Position numbers and translations under genes: made by a program
Part shown: piece after piece, positions 1 through 8,157 of the stretch
Numbering within the stretch: the first letter of the stretch is position 1
Layout of the letters: the number at the start of each line of letters is the position of its first letter
The notes under the pieces: generated by a model
Told to the model about the DNA's origin: nothing
What the model saw: only the letters and a program-made list of their open reading frames with translations
Databases searched by the model: none
Assembly (NCBI RefSeq): GCF_000429905.1
Contig: NZ_AUCT01000007.1
Location: forward strand, 206,187 to 270,186
Reading direction: 5' to 3'
Source: Desulfatibacillum aliphaticivorans DSM 15576
GTDB lineage: Bacteria; Desulfobacterota; Desulfobacteria; Desulfobacterales; Desulfatibacillaceae
DNA length: 64,000 bases

Positions 1-441
1 GATGGTCAGGATGCCCCGGGAGCCGCCCGTGCCGATGGCCCGGCCCATGTGTCCCTTCAGAAAAGGCTCCAGGATCATGTGCACGGCGAAGGTCACCAAA
101 GCCACGTAGGCGCCTTTCAGACGCAAACACGGCAGCCCCACCAAAACGCCCAGCACGGCGGCTATACCGCCCGCGATGAATATGGAAAAAAACGGCGGAA
201 TGCCGAATTTATTGGATACAATGGCCGAGGCGTAAGCCCCGATGACGAAAAAAGCCACCTGGCCGAAGCTGAAAATGCCTGCGAAACCCATGATCAGGTC
301 CCAGCACGAGGCCACTACGCCCCAAATCAGGATCATGATCAGGATATGCATCATGTAATCCACGCCGCCGACAAAAAGAGGCATAATCGCCAGCCCGCCG
401 TATATTATGGCCATAAGGCCGCCCATGCGCTGCCAACTCAT
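1..441 (-). CDS. livM: Branched-chain amino acid-type ABC transporter permease LivM (partial, runs off left edge)
   Basis: The first 147 codons of a LivM-type inner-membrane permease of the hydrophobic amino acid transporter family. ATG at 441 follows the livH stop codon by four bases, with a G-rich Shine-Dalgarno stretch just upstream. The translation opens MSWQRMGGLMAIIYGG and shows several hydrophobic membrane segments (for example IMILIWGVVASCWDLIMG) followed by the motif GFAGIFSFGQVAFFVIGAYA, characteristic of LivM. The 3' end, and any periplasmic binding protein gene that might follow, lie outside the window. It would form the membrane channel with LivH, powered by LivG and LivF. The substrate cannot be read from the sequence; in this family it may be branched-chain amino acids or other carboxylates. 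Confidence 0.93.
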   Translation of the reverse strand, partial: MSWQRMGGLMAIIYGGLAIMPLFVGGVDYMMHILIMILIWGVVASCWDLIMGFAGIFSFGQVAFFVIGAYASAIVSNKFGIPPFFSIFIAGGIAAVLGVLVGLPCLRLKGAYVALVTFAVHMILEPFLKGHMGRAIGTGGSRGILTI

Positions 442-445
442 AGTA

Positions 446-1321
446 CTACCCCCATTTGCCCATCAGCCCCTGGGGCCTGACGGCCAGGGTGGCTAAGAGA
501 ACTGCAAACAATGCAAAAAGAACCCAGGTCATGCCGAACCAATAGCCCACAAAGGCTTCCAGCATGCCCAGGATGAACGCGGCGTACAGGCCGCCCTGGA
601 TGGAGCCCATGCCGCCGAAGGCGGTGATGACCCACGATTTGACCAGGATGTCCCATCCTCCGGTGGGGGAGACGAAATATTTCTGGGCCAGCAAAACCCC
701 GCCCGCGCCCACCATGACCGTGGAAATGGCGAAGGTGGCGGCGAAAACCCGGTCCTTGGGGATGCCCACGATCCTGGCGCCTTCCGGGTTCTGGGCCACA
801 GCCCGAACCGCCATGCCGATGCGGGTGTTATTGAGAATCCAGCGAAAAGCCAGGATGCCGCTGACCGACAGCACCAGGATCACTATATCCTGATAGGAAA
901 TCACGATATCCCCGAGATCCCAAACCCCGTCCACGATGGGCGGCAGGGATTTCATCCGGGATCCAAAAACCACCTGGTAGAAATTGTCCATGAACAAGGC
1001 CAGGCCCAGGGTGATCATCATGACTTTGATCTCCCAGTCAGAGCGGCTCCGCAAAGGCGCGACAATGAGCTTTTCCGTCACGTAGCCAAAGACCATGAGC
1101 AGCGGCAGGGCGACGATGAACACGGAGATGTATCCGCCCCATATTCCAATGCCGGCCAAAAGCACCCAGGCCAGGTATCCGCCCAGACTGTAAAAGGAGC
1201 CGTAGGCGAAGTTAAAGGCCTTGGATACGCCGTAGACCAGGGTGAGGCCCACGGCCATGAGGGCGTAGACCGAGCCGTTGGTCAGTCCGCTTATGAATAC
1301 GTCCACATATTCCATAAGCAT
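446..1321 (-). CDS. livH: Branched-chain amino acid-type ABC transporter permease LivH
   Basis: Inner-membrane permease of 291 residues, the normal size for LivH. It begins MLMEYVDVFISGLTNGSVYA and continues with the family hallmark GLTLVYGVSKAFNFAYGSFY, then further hydrophobic segments and the conserved loop GMAVRAVAQNPEGARIVGIP near residue 180 that contacts the ATPases. ATG at 1321 has a GAGG about 14 bases upstream; a second ATG two codons later is possible. It lies 42 bases downstream of livF and four bases upstream of livM, consistent with one gntR-livGFHM transcript. With LivM it forms the channel heterodimer. Confidence 0.95.
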   Translation of the reverse strand: MLMEYVDVFISGLTNGSVYALMAVGLTLVYGVSKAFNFAYGSFYSLGGYLAWVLLAGIGIWGGYISVFIVALPLLMVFGYVTEKLIVAPLRSRSDWEIKVMMITLGLALFMDNFYQVVFGSRMKSLPPIVDGVWDLGDIVISYQDIVILVLSVSGILAFRWILNNTRIGMAVRAVAQNPEGARIVGIPKDRVFAATFAISTVMVGAGGVLLAQKYFVSPTGGWDILVKSWVITAFGGMGSIQGGLYAAFILGMLEAFVGYWFGMTWVLFALFAVLLATLAVRPQGLMGKWG

Positions 1322-1363
1322 TTTAAAACGGGGCCTCGCATGTTTTTCGTATTGATTTCATCA

Positions 1364-2068
1364 TTACATCCCCAAGAAAATTTCCTTTAAATGTTCGTTT
1401 TCCCCGGCTTCCTGGGCTGTGCCTTCAAAGGTGATCCGGCCTTCCTCCAGCATGTAAATGCGGTCGGCAAGCTCAGCAATCTGAGGAATATTCTGTTCCA
1501 CTAAAAGGATGGATTTACCCTGCTTGTTGATTTCTTTGATAATATTGAAGACTTCCACCCGTAAATTGGGCTGAAGCCCCAGGGAGGGCTCGTCAATGCA
1601 CATGAAGTCCGCATTGCTCATGAGCCCCCGGGCGATGGCCAGCATACGGGCTTCGCCGCCGCTCAGGGTGCTGGCAAGCTGTTTTTTCCGCTCTTCCAGC
1701 CTGGGAAAAAGCTCCAGAACCTTGGCCAGGTTTTTCTTTTCAAAAGGCCGGGCGTTTTTGGAGTAGGCGCCCAGCTTGAGGTTTTCCAGCACGCTCATTT
1801 CGGGAAACAACTCCCGGTTTTCCGCAATGTAAATAACGCCGTCGTTCACCAGCTTTTCCGCGGGCCTGCCCGTAATGTCCCGATCCTTGTAGGTGATGGC
1901 GCCCTGCACCTGATCCACCAGGCCGCAAATGGATTTCAGCAAGGTGCTTTTGCCGTGGCCGTTGGGGCCCAGGATCACAACCACTTCCTGCTCCCGGACG
2001 TGGATGGAAACGTCGTGCAGCACGTGAAACTGGCCGTAAAATGCGTTGAGATCAGTTGTCTGAAGCAT
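1364..2068 (-). CDS. livF: Branched-chain amino acid-type ABC transporter ATP-binding protein LivF
   Basis: Cytoplasmic ATPase subunit of 234 residues, typical for LivF. Visible motifs are Walker A (GPNGHGKST, about residue 34), a canonical ABC signature (LSGGEARMLAIARG, about 136), Walker B (MCIDEPSLGL) and the H-loop (ILLVEQN). Its start overlaps the end of livG by 17 bases, indicating translational coupling. The signature is intact here, unlike in the partner LivG, so in a LivF/LivG heterodimer one composite ATP site would contain a normal signature and the other a degenerate one. Confidence 0.96.
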   Translation of the reverse strand: MLQTTDLNAFYGQFHVLHDVSIHVREQEVVVILGPNGHGKSTLLKSICGLVDQVQGAITYKDRDITGRPAEKLVNDGVIYIAENRELFPEMSVLENLKLGAYSKNARPFEKKNLAKVLELFPRLEERKKQLASTLSGGEARMLAIARGLMSNADFMCIDEPSLGLQPNLRVEVFNIIKEINKQGKSILLVEQNIPQIAELADRIYMLEEGRITFEGTAQEAGENEHLKEIFLGM

Positions 2069-2771
2069 AGGCGTCCCCCAGGTAGCATTCCACCACCTGC
2101 TTGTTGCTGGTGACCTTTTCGGGATCTCCGCTGGCGATCTTTGCGCCGGACTCGATGATGAGCAGGGTTTCCGTCAGCTCGGTCAGCACCTTCATGAAAT
2201 GCTCGATGATGATGATGGTGACGCCCATTTCCTCGTTGATGCGGCGGATGAAATCCATCAACTCCTGGATTTCATGGGCGTTGGAGCCTGCCATGGGCTC
2301 GTCCAGCATAAGGAGCTTGGGCCTTGTAGCCAGGGCGGCGCCCATCATGAGCTTTTTCTTGCCCAACAGGTCCAGGGCGCCGGTGTTGCAAGAGCGATCT
2401 TCTTCGAAATTCAGGAAGTGCAGCAAAAAATCCACGTACTGGGAGTCAAAGCCGTTGTCATCCCCAAAGCGCGAGCCTACGCTCAGCGCCTCCTCCACGG
2501 TGAGGGAGGGGAATGTGCGGGGAACCTGAAAGGTGCGGGCTATGCCCATTTTTGCGATTTGGTGGGGCTTCTTGCCGGCGATATCTTTGCCGTTGAAAAG
2601 GAGCTTGCCGTCAAAGGGGTAAAATCCGGTGATGAGGTTGTATACAGTGGATTTTCCGGCGCCGTTGGGGCCGGCTATGCCAAAGATCTGGTTTTCGTCC
2701 ACCTTAAAGCTCAAGTCGTTGACTGCAACCAGTTCTCCAAATTTTTTGGTAAGATGGATTGCTTCTAGCAC
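2052..2771 (-). CDS. livG: Branched-chain amino acid-type ABC transporter ATP-binding protein LivG, degenerate signature motif
   Basis: Cytoplasmic ATPase subunit of 239 residues, near the usual 250. It has Walker A (GPNGAGKST, about residue 34), the LivG-type segment IARTFQVPRTFPSLTVEE, Walker B (LLMLDEPMAG) and the H-loop histidine (IIIIEHFMKV). Where family members carry LSYGQ or LAYGQ, this protein reads LDLLG followed by lysines, so the signature serine and central glycine are both lost. The reading frame is intact and the rest of the domain is well conserved, so this is not obviously a pseudogene. It lies 43 bases downstream of the gntR gene and overlaps livF. Confidence 0.93.
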   Translation of the reverse strand: MLEAIHLTKKFGELVAVNDLSFKVDENQIFGIAGPNGAGKSTVYNLITGFYPFDGKLLFNGKDIAGKKPHQIAKMGIARTFQVPRTFPSLTVEEALSVGSRFGDDNGFDSQYVDFLLHFLNFEEDRSCNTGALDLLGKKKLMMGAALATRPKLLMLDEPMAGSNAHEIQELMDFIRRINEEMGVTIIIIEHFMKVLTELTETLLIIESGAKIASGDPEKVTSNKQVVECYLGDAYASDN

Positions 2772-2814
2772 AATAAACCTTCCTCGCCCGATTTAACGGG
2801 CTGACGCCCTGATT

Positions 2815-3612
2815 TCAGGGACCGGGGATGTCGGGCGTGGACGCCCAAAAATCCGCGTCCTGGCCCTCGGCCCGTAGATTGTTTTCCTGGACTTCCCTGT
2901 CCTCCAGGCATTTTTGCAGCATGACGTAATGGTAGCCTATATAGGACAACGCCTTCAGAGGCTCGTTGTCGGCAATGGCCTGGGCGGTCTCCCGCCAGTT
3001 GCCCGCCGTTCTGGAACGGTACTCGTCGTCTTCGTACAAAACCGCATCGTGAGAGCTTAATCCCAACTGCACGGCCCGCATAATCCATTCAAAAACCGGA
3101 TTCTTGGTCATCCTGGCCAGCCGGATGTTCAGCCTCCGGTCCAGTTCATGGACCGCATCCATGTCCGGATCTTCCTTGTTAAGCAGGTTTCCCAGTTGGA
3201 TGGCGCCTTCCAGAAGCTGTTGCTTCTCTTCGGCGTCGGCTCTGGTGATGGCCAGGGTTGTGATGGTCCGGTCCATGCTTTCGCGGAACTCAATCAAGGA
3301 TTGGGCGCTGATGCGTTGAAGCTTGAGGAACAAGCCTAACGACTCGCTGGCGTTATGAAGCTCCGCCTCTTTAATAAAGGCCCCGCCCTTGGCGCCTTTT
3401 TTAATCTCAATGAGCCCTTTTTGCTTGAGCGCCCGAAGGGCCTCCCGCACCACGCCCCGACTGGCGCCGAACTGGACGTGCAAATCCCGTTCGCTGGGCA
3501 GGCGTTCTCCGGGCTTAACCCGGCCGTCCATGATGGCCGCTTCAATTTGCAGGGCCACGTCTTCGCCGGCCCTGCCCACCCTGACGGGGGAAAACATGGG
3601 ATTATCTTTCAT
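2815..3612 (-). CDS. GntR-family transcriptional regulator, FadR (FCD) subfamily
   Basis: DNA-binding regulator of 265 residues. The N-terminal third is a GntR winged helix: an effector-proof segment PGERLPSERDLHVQFGASRG (about residues 36-55) then the recognition region VVREALRALKQKGLIEIKKG. The rest is an all-helical FCD-type ligand domain, with helices such as IEFRESMDRTITTLAITRAD and metal or ligand histidines such as HELDRRLN. It is the first gene of a run with livGFHM and most likely controls that transporter. GGT-N3-ACC sites, the half-site pattern of FadR-type regulators, lie 18 bases upstream of its start codon and again about 320 bases upstream, suggesting autoregulation. The inducer is unknown. 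Confidence 0.92.
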   Translation of the reverse strand: MKDNPMFSPVRVGRAGEDVALQIEAAIMDGRVKPGERLPSERDLHVQFGASRGVVREALRALKQKGLIEIKKGAKGGAFIKEAELHNASESLGLFLKLQRISAQSLIEFRESMDRTITTLAITRADAEEKQQLLEGAIQLGNLLNKEDPDMDAVHELDRRLNIRLARMTKNPVFEWIMRAVQLGLSSHDAVLYEDDEYRSRTAGNWRETAQAIADNEPLKALSYIGYHYVMLQKCLEDREVQENNLRAEGQDADFWASTPDIPGP

Positions 3613-3629
3613 AAATTCGGGTTCCTATC

Positions 3630-3638
3630 GGTAGAACC
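3630..3638. promoter_or_regulatory. FadR-type operator-like site GGT-N3-ACC next to gntR start
   Basis: GGTAGAACC is an inverted repeat of GGT half-sites spaced by three bases, as in FadR-subfamily GntR operators. It lies 18 bases upstream of the gntR start codon, where bound protein would block initiation. A looser copy (GGTCCTACA) follows at 3652-3660. Function is inferred from position and pattern. Confidence 0.5.
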
Positions 3639-3813
3639 ATTTTTCCCAAAAGGTCCTACATTTAAAAAGACCAAACTCTTGAAAACAACTTTGCCATGAA
3701 AAAATATAACAAATATTTTATATCGGTTATATTCTCAGGGCAAGATATTTTTGCACAGAAACGGAGAAAACATCCTCCTGAATGGTCCTGCCATTGAATC
3801 CTGACACAAGACC

Positions 3814-3838
3814 GGCGCCTTGTCAAGGCGCCTTGACA
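3814..3838. repeat. Interlocking perfect palindromes upstream of gntR
   Basis: TGTCAAGGCGCCTTGACA at 3821-3838 is a perfect 18-base palindrome. It overlaps a second inverted repeat at 3814-3832 (GGCGCCTT, three-base centre GTC, AAGGCGCC). Both arms of the 18-mer contain TTGACA, so each strand carries a consensus -35 hexamer. It sits in an AT-rich intergenic stretch, more likely as a protein-binding site than a terminator because no T tract follows on either strand. Confidence 0.6.
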
Positions 3839-3927
3839 GAAAGGCTTAGCAGACGGACAGAATATCAATATACTATATTAAAACGGACAATTAATAAGTA
3901 AATTGGTCGGTAGTTTCGTGGCTTTTT

Positions 3928-3943
3928 AATGGTCGGACCGAAA
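3928..3943. promoter_or_regulatory. Second FadR-type operator-like site, GGTCGGACC
   Basis: GGTCGGACC at 3931-3939 matches the GGT-N3-ACC half-site pattern and closely resembles the core of the enterobacterial FadR operator. It lies about 320 bases upstream of gntR and just beyond the terminator of the acyl-CoA synthetase gene. A half-site, TTGGTCGG, sits nearby at 3903-3910. It could belong to an upstream gntR promoter or serve as an auxiliary site. Confidence 0.45.
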
Positions 3944-3960
3944 AAAATTGCCAAGACGCA

Positions 3961-4000
3961 AAAAAACCCGCTCCCCCAATACAGGGAAGCGGGTTTTTTT
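3961..4000. terminator. Rho-independent terminator of the acyl-CoA synthetase gene (symmetric)
   Basis: A 10-bp stem, AAAACCCGCT (3963-3972) with AGCGGGTTTT (3988-3997), is flanked by A runs on one side and T runs on the other, so it can terminate in either direction. It lies 47 bases past the stop codon of the minus-strand synthetase gene at 4047. Confidence 0.85.
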
Positions 4001-4046
4001 AGGTATGGCGCTTTTGCGGCTCTTGCTGGGGGCGCCGCAGGAGCTT

Positions 4047-5711
4047 TTACTGATTCTTTTTGGCTTCGTGCTCGGCGCGAAGCACCTTGCGGAGCAGCTT
4101 GCCGACGGCGGACTTGGGCAGTTCCTCGCGGAATTCCACCATCTTGGGTTGCTTGTAAGGCGCCAGCTTTTCCTTACTGAAGGCGATGATGTCCTGCTCG
4201 GTCAGTTCCTGGCCGGGCTTGGGCACCACATAGGCCTTGACGGTCTCGCCGCGGTATTCGTCCGGGATGCCCACGGTCACGACTTCCGCGACCTTAGGAT
4301 GGGTGGACAGGACTTCGTCGATTTCACGGGGATAGATGTTGTATCCGCCAGCGATGATCATGTCCTTGGTGCGGTCCACGATGGAGAGGTAGCCTTCCTC
4401 GTCCTGGATGGCCACGTCGCCGGTGTGGAGCCAGCCGTCCTTAAGCTGTCCGGCGGTTTCCTCGGGGTTGTTCCAGTATTCCTTCATGACCACGGGGCCC
4501 TTGATCAAAAGCTCGCCCTTCTGGCCCGGCCCCACTTCGGTAACGCCGTCTTCGGGGTCGATGAGCTTGATTTCCATGTTGGAAATGGGAATGCCCACGG
4601 AGCCGGGCTTGGTGGTTCCCTGGACCGGGGTGCCCAGGCCCACGGAAGTGGTTTCGCTCATGCCCCAGCCTTCGGACATGTTCACGCCCAGGTCGCGGCC
4701 TTGCTCCAGCAGGCTCACTGCGATGGGGGCGCCGCCGCTGTTCAGGAAGGTGAACCGGCGGTCCAGTTCCAGTTCCTTGGCCTTGGGATGATTCAGGATC
4801 GCGTTGATCATGGTCGGGACCGCAGGCAGGAACATGGGATTCTCCATGAGACCGATGATGCCCATGATTTCCTCGATGTCAAAACGCGGAACCACGATCT
4901 GGGTGGCGCCGGTCATGATGGACATGTTCATGGCCACCACGTCGCCGTACACATGGAAGAAAGGCAGGACGGACAGGGTGTAGCGCTTGTCCACGGACAG
5001 CATTTCCCAGGCCGGATCGCACCAGAACTTGAGGTTGAAGCAAGCGGCGATCAGGTTGTTATGGGTCAGGACCGCGCCCTTGGGCAGGCCGGTGGTGCCG
5101 CCGGTAAACTGGATGAGGGCGGCGTCTTCGCCGTCGATCCGGGGCCTGTTGGGGGTTGTGTCCGTGCAATCGGCCAGGAACTGGGAAAAATGGAACCATT
5201 CCTTTTCCAGCTTCAGTTCTTCAGGCGTGCTCTGGGGCATGCCGTTGATGAAATCGGTAACCTTGGTGATGATAACCCGTTCGATGTTCGCGGCTTTGGC
5301 CACTTCCTGGATCAAAGGCACGACCATATCAAAGGAGATGAGCGTGCTGACGCCGGTGTTGCTGCACAGGGCGGTCAATTCTTCCGGGGTGTACATGGGG
5401 TTCAGGTTGACCACGATGGCGCCCAGGCTCAAGGCTCCGTAATAGGCGACGATGTACTGGGGGCTGTTGGGCAGATGCAGGCCGACCCGGTCTCCCTTTT
5501 TAACGCCGGCGTTTTTCAAGGCGTTTGCAAAACGGGAGGACATCCTTTTCAGTTCGATGAACGTGGTTTCGGTCCCGAAAAAAGAAGTAGCTACTTTATT
5601 GGGGCAGGAAAAAGCCGTCATGGACAAAATCTCATGGGCTCCAACCTTGGGATAGTTAATGAAAGCGGGTACGCCGGGATCATAACTTTTGTGCCAAAAT
5701 TTTTCTTCCAT
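4047..5711 (-). CDS. Long-chain fatty acid / acyl-CoA synthetase (AMP-forming)
   Basis: An ANL-superfamily ligase of 554 residues that activates a carboxylic acid to its CoA thioester through an acyl-adenylate. Motifs: the phosphate-binding loop FTGGTTGLPKGAVLTH, the A5-type motif GWGMSETT, the GWLHTGDVA hinge region, DRTKDMIIAGGYNIYPREID, and the C-terminal catalytic lysine segment LPKSAVGKLLRK. The start at 5711 is chosen over an upstream in-frame ATG at 5795 because a GGAAAGGA Shine-Dalgarno sequence precedes it and the upstream 28 residues look non-coding. It lies 49 bases downstream of the molybdopterin oxidoreductase gene, probably on one transcript, and is followed by a strong terminator. 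Chain-length preference cannot be read; FadD-like is the best description. Confidence 0.93.
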   Translation of the reverse strand: MEEKFWHKSYDPGVPAFINYPKVGAHEILSMTAFSCPNKVATSFFGTETTFIELKRMSSRFANALKNAGVKKGDRVGLHLPNSPQYIVAYYGALSLGAIVVNLNPMYTPEELTALCSNTGVSTLISFDMVVPLIQEVAKAANIERVIITKVTDFINGMPQSTPEELKLEKEWFHFSQFLADCTDTTPNRPRIDGEDAALIQFTGGTTGLPKGAVLTHNNLIAACFNLKFWCDPAWEMLSVDKRYTLSVLPFFHVYGDVVAMNMSIMTGATQIVVPRFDIEEIMGIIGLMENPMFLPAVPTMINAILNHPKAKELELDRRFTFLNSGGAPIAVSLLEQGRDLGVNMSEGWGMSETTSVGLGTPVQGTTKPGSVGIPISNMEIKLIDPEDGVTEVGPGQKGELLIKGPVVMKEYWNNPEETAGQLKDGWLHTGDVAIQDEEGYLSIVDRTKDMIIAGGYNIYPREIDEVLSTHPKVAEVVTVGIPDEYRGETVKAYVVPKPGQELTEQDIIAFSKEKLAPYKQPKMVEFREELPKSAVGKLLRKVLRAEHEAKKNQ

Positions 5712-5760
5712 CTTGCAGTCCTTTCCAAATCTGGGTCTTGGGGGGTTCTGGGAGGAGGCC

Positions 5761-7986
5761 CTAATCCAGGGCGCGCACCTCCACGGGGATGCCATTCAGA
5801 ACAGAATTGTTGGAAACCGGGTCAAATGCCTGGTCATCCGTCAAAAAGTTGCTGTTGATGCCTCCGTAGGCGCGCGCCGCCTTCATGCGGACGCCCGGAA
5901 GGTCATGTCCCCAGCCGTGGGGCAAACTGACCACCCCTTGTCTGAGGTTCTCCGTTATCTCTACCGGGACGGTCAGTTTGCCGACCCGGCTTTCTATCTC
6001 CGCCATGCCTCCCTGCTTGAGTCCAAGCCTGTCCGCATCCTGGGGATTCACCTGCAAGACGCTGCGCGGGGGGCCTTTCAGCAAGGAAGGTATGTTGGGC
6101 AGCCAGGAATTGTTGGTGCGGATATGGCGCCGCCCAACCAGGACCATGTCATCCTGGGGGGAAGCCAGGGCCTGCTCCAGGCGCTCCACATCCTTGACTA
6201 AAACCTCCGGGGCCAGTTCCACCTTGGCCGACGGGGTTTTTAAAATGCCCGGCAGACGGGGCTCCAAATGCCCCAAGTCCAGGCCGTGGGGATTATCCAA
6301 AAGCGTTTTCAGGCTGAGCCCTTTGGGATTCAGGCCAAAGCCTTCGCCGTGACAGCCGGTTCTGAGCATAAAATCCAGCATACGCTCCATGCCTTTGTAT
6401 TGGCTCAAGGCCTGGAGGATTTCGTCCTGCTTGCCGAAAAGCGGCGAGCCTTCCCGCTTGCAAGCGCCGCCCACCATCATGGATATGATGAACTCGTCCA
6501 TGGCCGCCGGATCTCCGGCCGCGCCCTGGCCGCTGAAAATCATGGCCAGCTTGTACAGAATCTCCCATTTATCCAGTTCGTCCTCAGGCTTGGGGATGAC
6601 CGGCGGGGAATAATTGGCGATATTATGGACGGACAGGCCGTAGAAGCCGAAATCGTATTGCCCGGTGGACAAAGGCCCTGTCGGGGGCAGAATCACGTTA
6701 GCGTGGCGTGTGGAAGCGGTGACGTACCAATCCACGGAGACCATGAAATCCAGATTCTCCAGGCATTTTTCCATGCGAGCCGCATTGGGCAGGGCGATGA
6801 CCGGGTTGGACGCCACGGTGATGAGCGCCCGGATTTGCCCGTCGCCCGGGGTTTCCATCTCGTCGCACAAGGTGCAGACAGGGAGTTCGCCCATGACCTC
6901 GTGCAAACCTTTCACCCGGCTTTTCCAACGGCCCAGGCTCCACCCTTTGCCGCCCGCCTTGGTCTTTTTAGGCGCATGGGCGGGGGTGGCGAACATGGCG
7001 CCGCCTGGCTTGTCCAGGTTGCCGGTCAGCGCATTGACCACGTCCACCAGCCAACTGGTGAGCGCGCCGAAAGGAACCGTGCAGGTTCCCATGCGGCCGT
7101 AAACCACGGCGGATTCGGCGGCGGCCAATTCCCGGGTCAGGTTGCGGATTTGATCCGGCTCCAGGCCGGTGCGTTGGGAAACCGCCTCGGGCGTAAAAGA
7201 CTGGCATAGAGCCCTGATTTCCTCTACGCCGTTTAAAACGTCGTCCAGGCCGCCCAGGTCAACCAGGTTTTCCTCAAACAAAACCCGGATCATGGCCATG
7301 AGCAAAAAGGCGTCTCCGCCGGGCTTAATGGCGAGATGCTCGTGGGCCAGTTCGGCCGTCCGGGTCTTGATGGGATCGACCACAATCAGACGCCCGCCCC
7401 TGTCCTTGATGGCGCGAAGCCTGCCGGGCCAGTTGGGCGCCGTGGCCAGGGAGCCGTTGGATTCCAAAGGATTGGCGCCTAATATCAGGAGAAAATGGGT
7501 GCGTTCAATGTCAGGGAGAGCAACGTTCGCCACGGACCCGAACATAAGCCCGCTGGAAACCTGCTTGGGTATCTGATCCACCGTGCTGGCGGAAAACATG
7601 TTCTTGCTGCCAATGGCTTTCAGCATGGGCCGCAAAGCCAAAATCCCGGCCATGGTATGCACGCAGGGGTTGCCAAGGTAGGCGCCCACGGCGTCGCGGC
7701 CGTATTTTTCCACCAGGGGCAAAAGCCCGGCTTCCACCGCTTCAAAAGCCTCGCGCCACGAAACCTCAACAAACTCGCCGTTCTTCTTCACCAAAGGACG
7801 GCGTAACCGATCGGGATCATTATGCAATTCATGCAATGCCGCGCCTTTTGGGCACAGGTATCCTTTGGAAAACACGTCCTCTTTGTCTCCGCGAACCTTG
7901 ACGGCGACGCCGTCCTTCACATCGATCTCCAGCCCGCAAGTCGCCTCGCAGAGAGGGCACGTCCTGATAGCGGTGTATTCGCTCAT
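5761..7986 (-). CDS. Molybdopterin-dependent oxidoreductase (DMSO reductase superfamily) with N-terminal 4Fe-4S domain
   Basis: A 741-residue molybdenum or tungsten bis-MGD enzyme. The N-terminus has the CxxCxxxC...C cluster motif (CPLCEATCGLE, then LCPKG about 30 residues on). The central region holds superfamily motifs such as LILGANPLESNGS, LIVVDPIKTRTAE and HLAIKPGGDAFLLMAMI, and the C-terminus is a molybdopterin dinucleotide-binding domain (SLPHGWGHDLPG). There is no Tat or Sec signal, so it is probably cytoplasmic. It resembles the BisC/FdhA-like group, but the physiological substrate is not evident. It is the first gene of a likely two-gene operon with the acyl-CoA synthetase, suggesting a role in catabolism of an acid or its CoA ester (inference). 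ATG at 7986 has a GGAAAGGAAGG sequence upstream. Confidence 0.88.
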   Translation of the reverse strand: MSEYTAIRTCPLCEATCGLEIDVKDGVAVKVRGDKEDVFSKGYLCPKGAALHELHNDPDRLRRPLVKKNGEFVEVSWREAFEAVEAGLLPLVEKYGRDAVGAYLGNPCVHTMAGILALRPMLKAIGSKNMFSASTVDQIPKQVSSGLMFGSVANVALPDIERTHFLLILGANPLESNGSLATAPNWPGRLRAIKDRGGRLIVVDPIKTRTAELAHEHLAIKPGGDAFLLMAMIRVLFEENLVDLGGLDDVLNGVEEIRALCQSFTPEAVSQRTGLEPDQIRNLTRELAAAESAVVYGRMGTCTVPFGALTSWLVDVVNALTGNLDKPGGAMFATPAHAPKKTKAGGKGWSLGRWKSRVKGLHEVMGELPVCTLCDEMETPGDGQIRALITVASNPVIALPNAARMEKCLENLDFMVSVDWYVTASTRHANVILPPTGPLSTGQYDFGFYGLSVHNIANYSPPVIPKPEDELDKWEILYKLAMIFSGQGAAGDPAAMDEFIISMMVGGACKREGSPLFGKQDEILQALSQYKGMERMLDFMLRTGCHGEGFGLNPKGLSLKTLLDNPHGLDLGHLEPRLPGILKTPSAKVELAPEVLVKDVERLEQALASPQDDMVLVGRRHIRTNNSWLPNIPSLLKGPPRSVLQVNPQDADRLGLKQGGMAEIESRVGKLTVPVEITENLRQGVVSLPHGWGHDLPGVRMKAARAYGGINSNFLTDDQAFDPVSNNSVLNGIPVEVRALD

Positions 7987-8129
7987 GAAGCCTTCCTTTC
8001 CTTTGCCGCCTGCAATTCAGGTGCGTGTTTAACGCTGTTGCCGATTGCAGGCGAAATGCTTTGGGGGATTCTTATTAAGGCGTTTTTACGGCCCCGCCGC
8101 CGTCCAAACGATCTTAAGAGGGAAGGTGA

Positions 8130-8157
8130 ATTATACTGAACGGTATATTTATGTCAA
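8130..8157 (-). promoter_or_regulatory. Consensus sigma70-type promoter with internal inverted repeat
   Basis: Read on the minus strand, TTGACA (8152-8157) and TATAAT (8130-8135) are separated by 16 bases, a perfect match in both hexamers. Transcription would start near 8123, giving an untranslated leader of about 137 bases before the oxidoreductase start at 7986. Between and overlapping the hexamers lies the inverted repeat TATAC-N6-GTATA (8132-8147), well placed for a repressor such as a TetR-family protein. The repressor is not identified. Confidence 0.75.

Noticed and set aside
3948..5858. 636-codon plus-strand frame opposite the acyl-CoA synthetase
   Set aside because: It runs through the terminator and mirrors the synthetase codon for codon; the composition is that of an antisense shadow.
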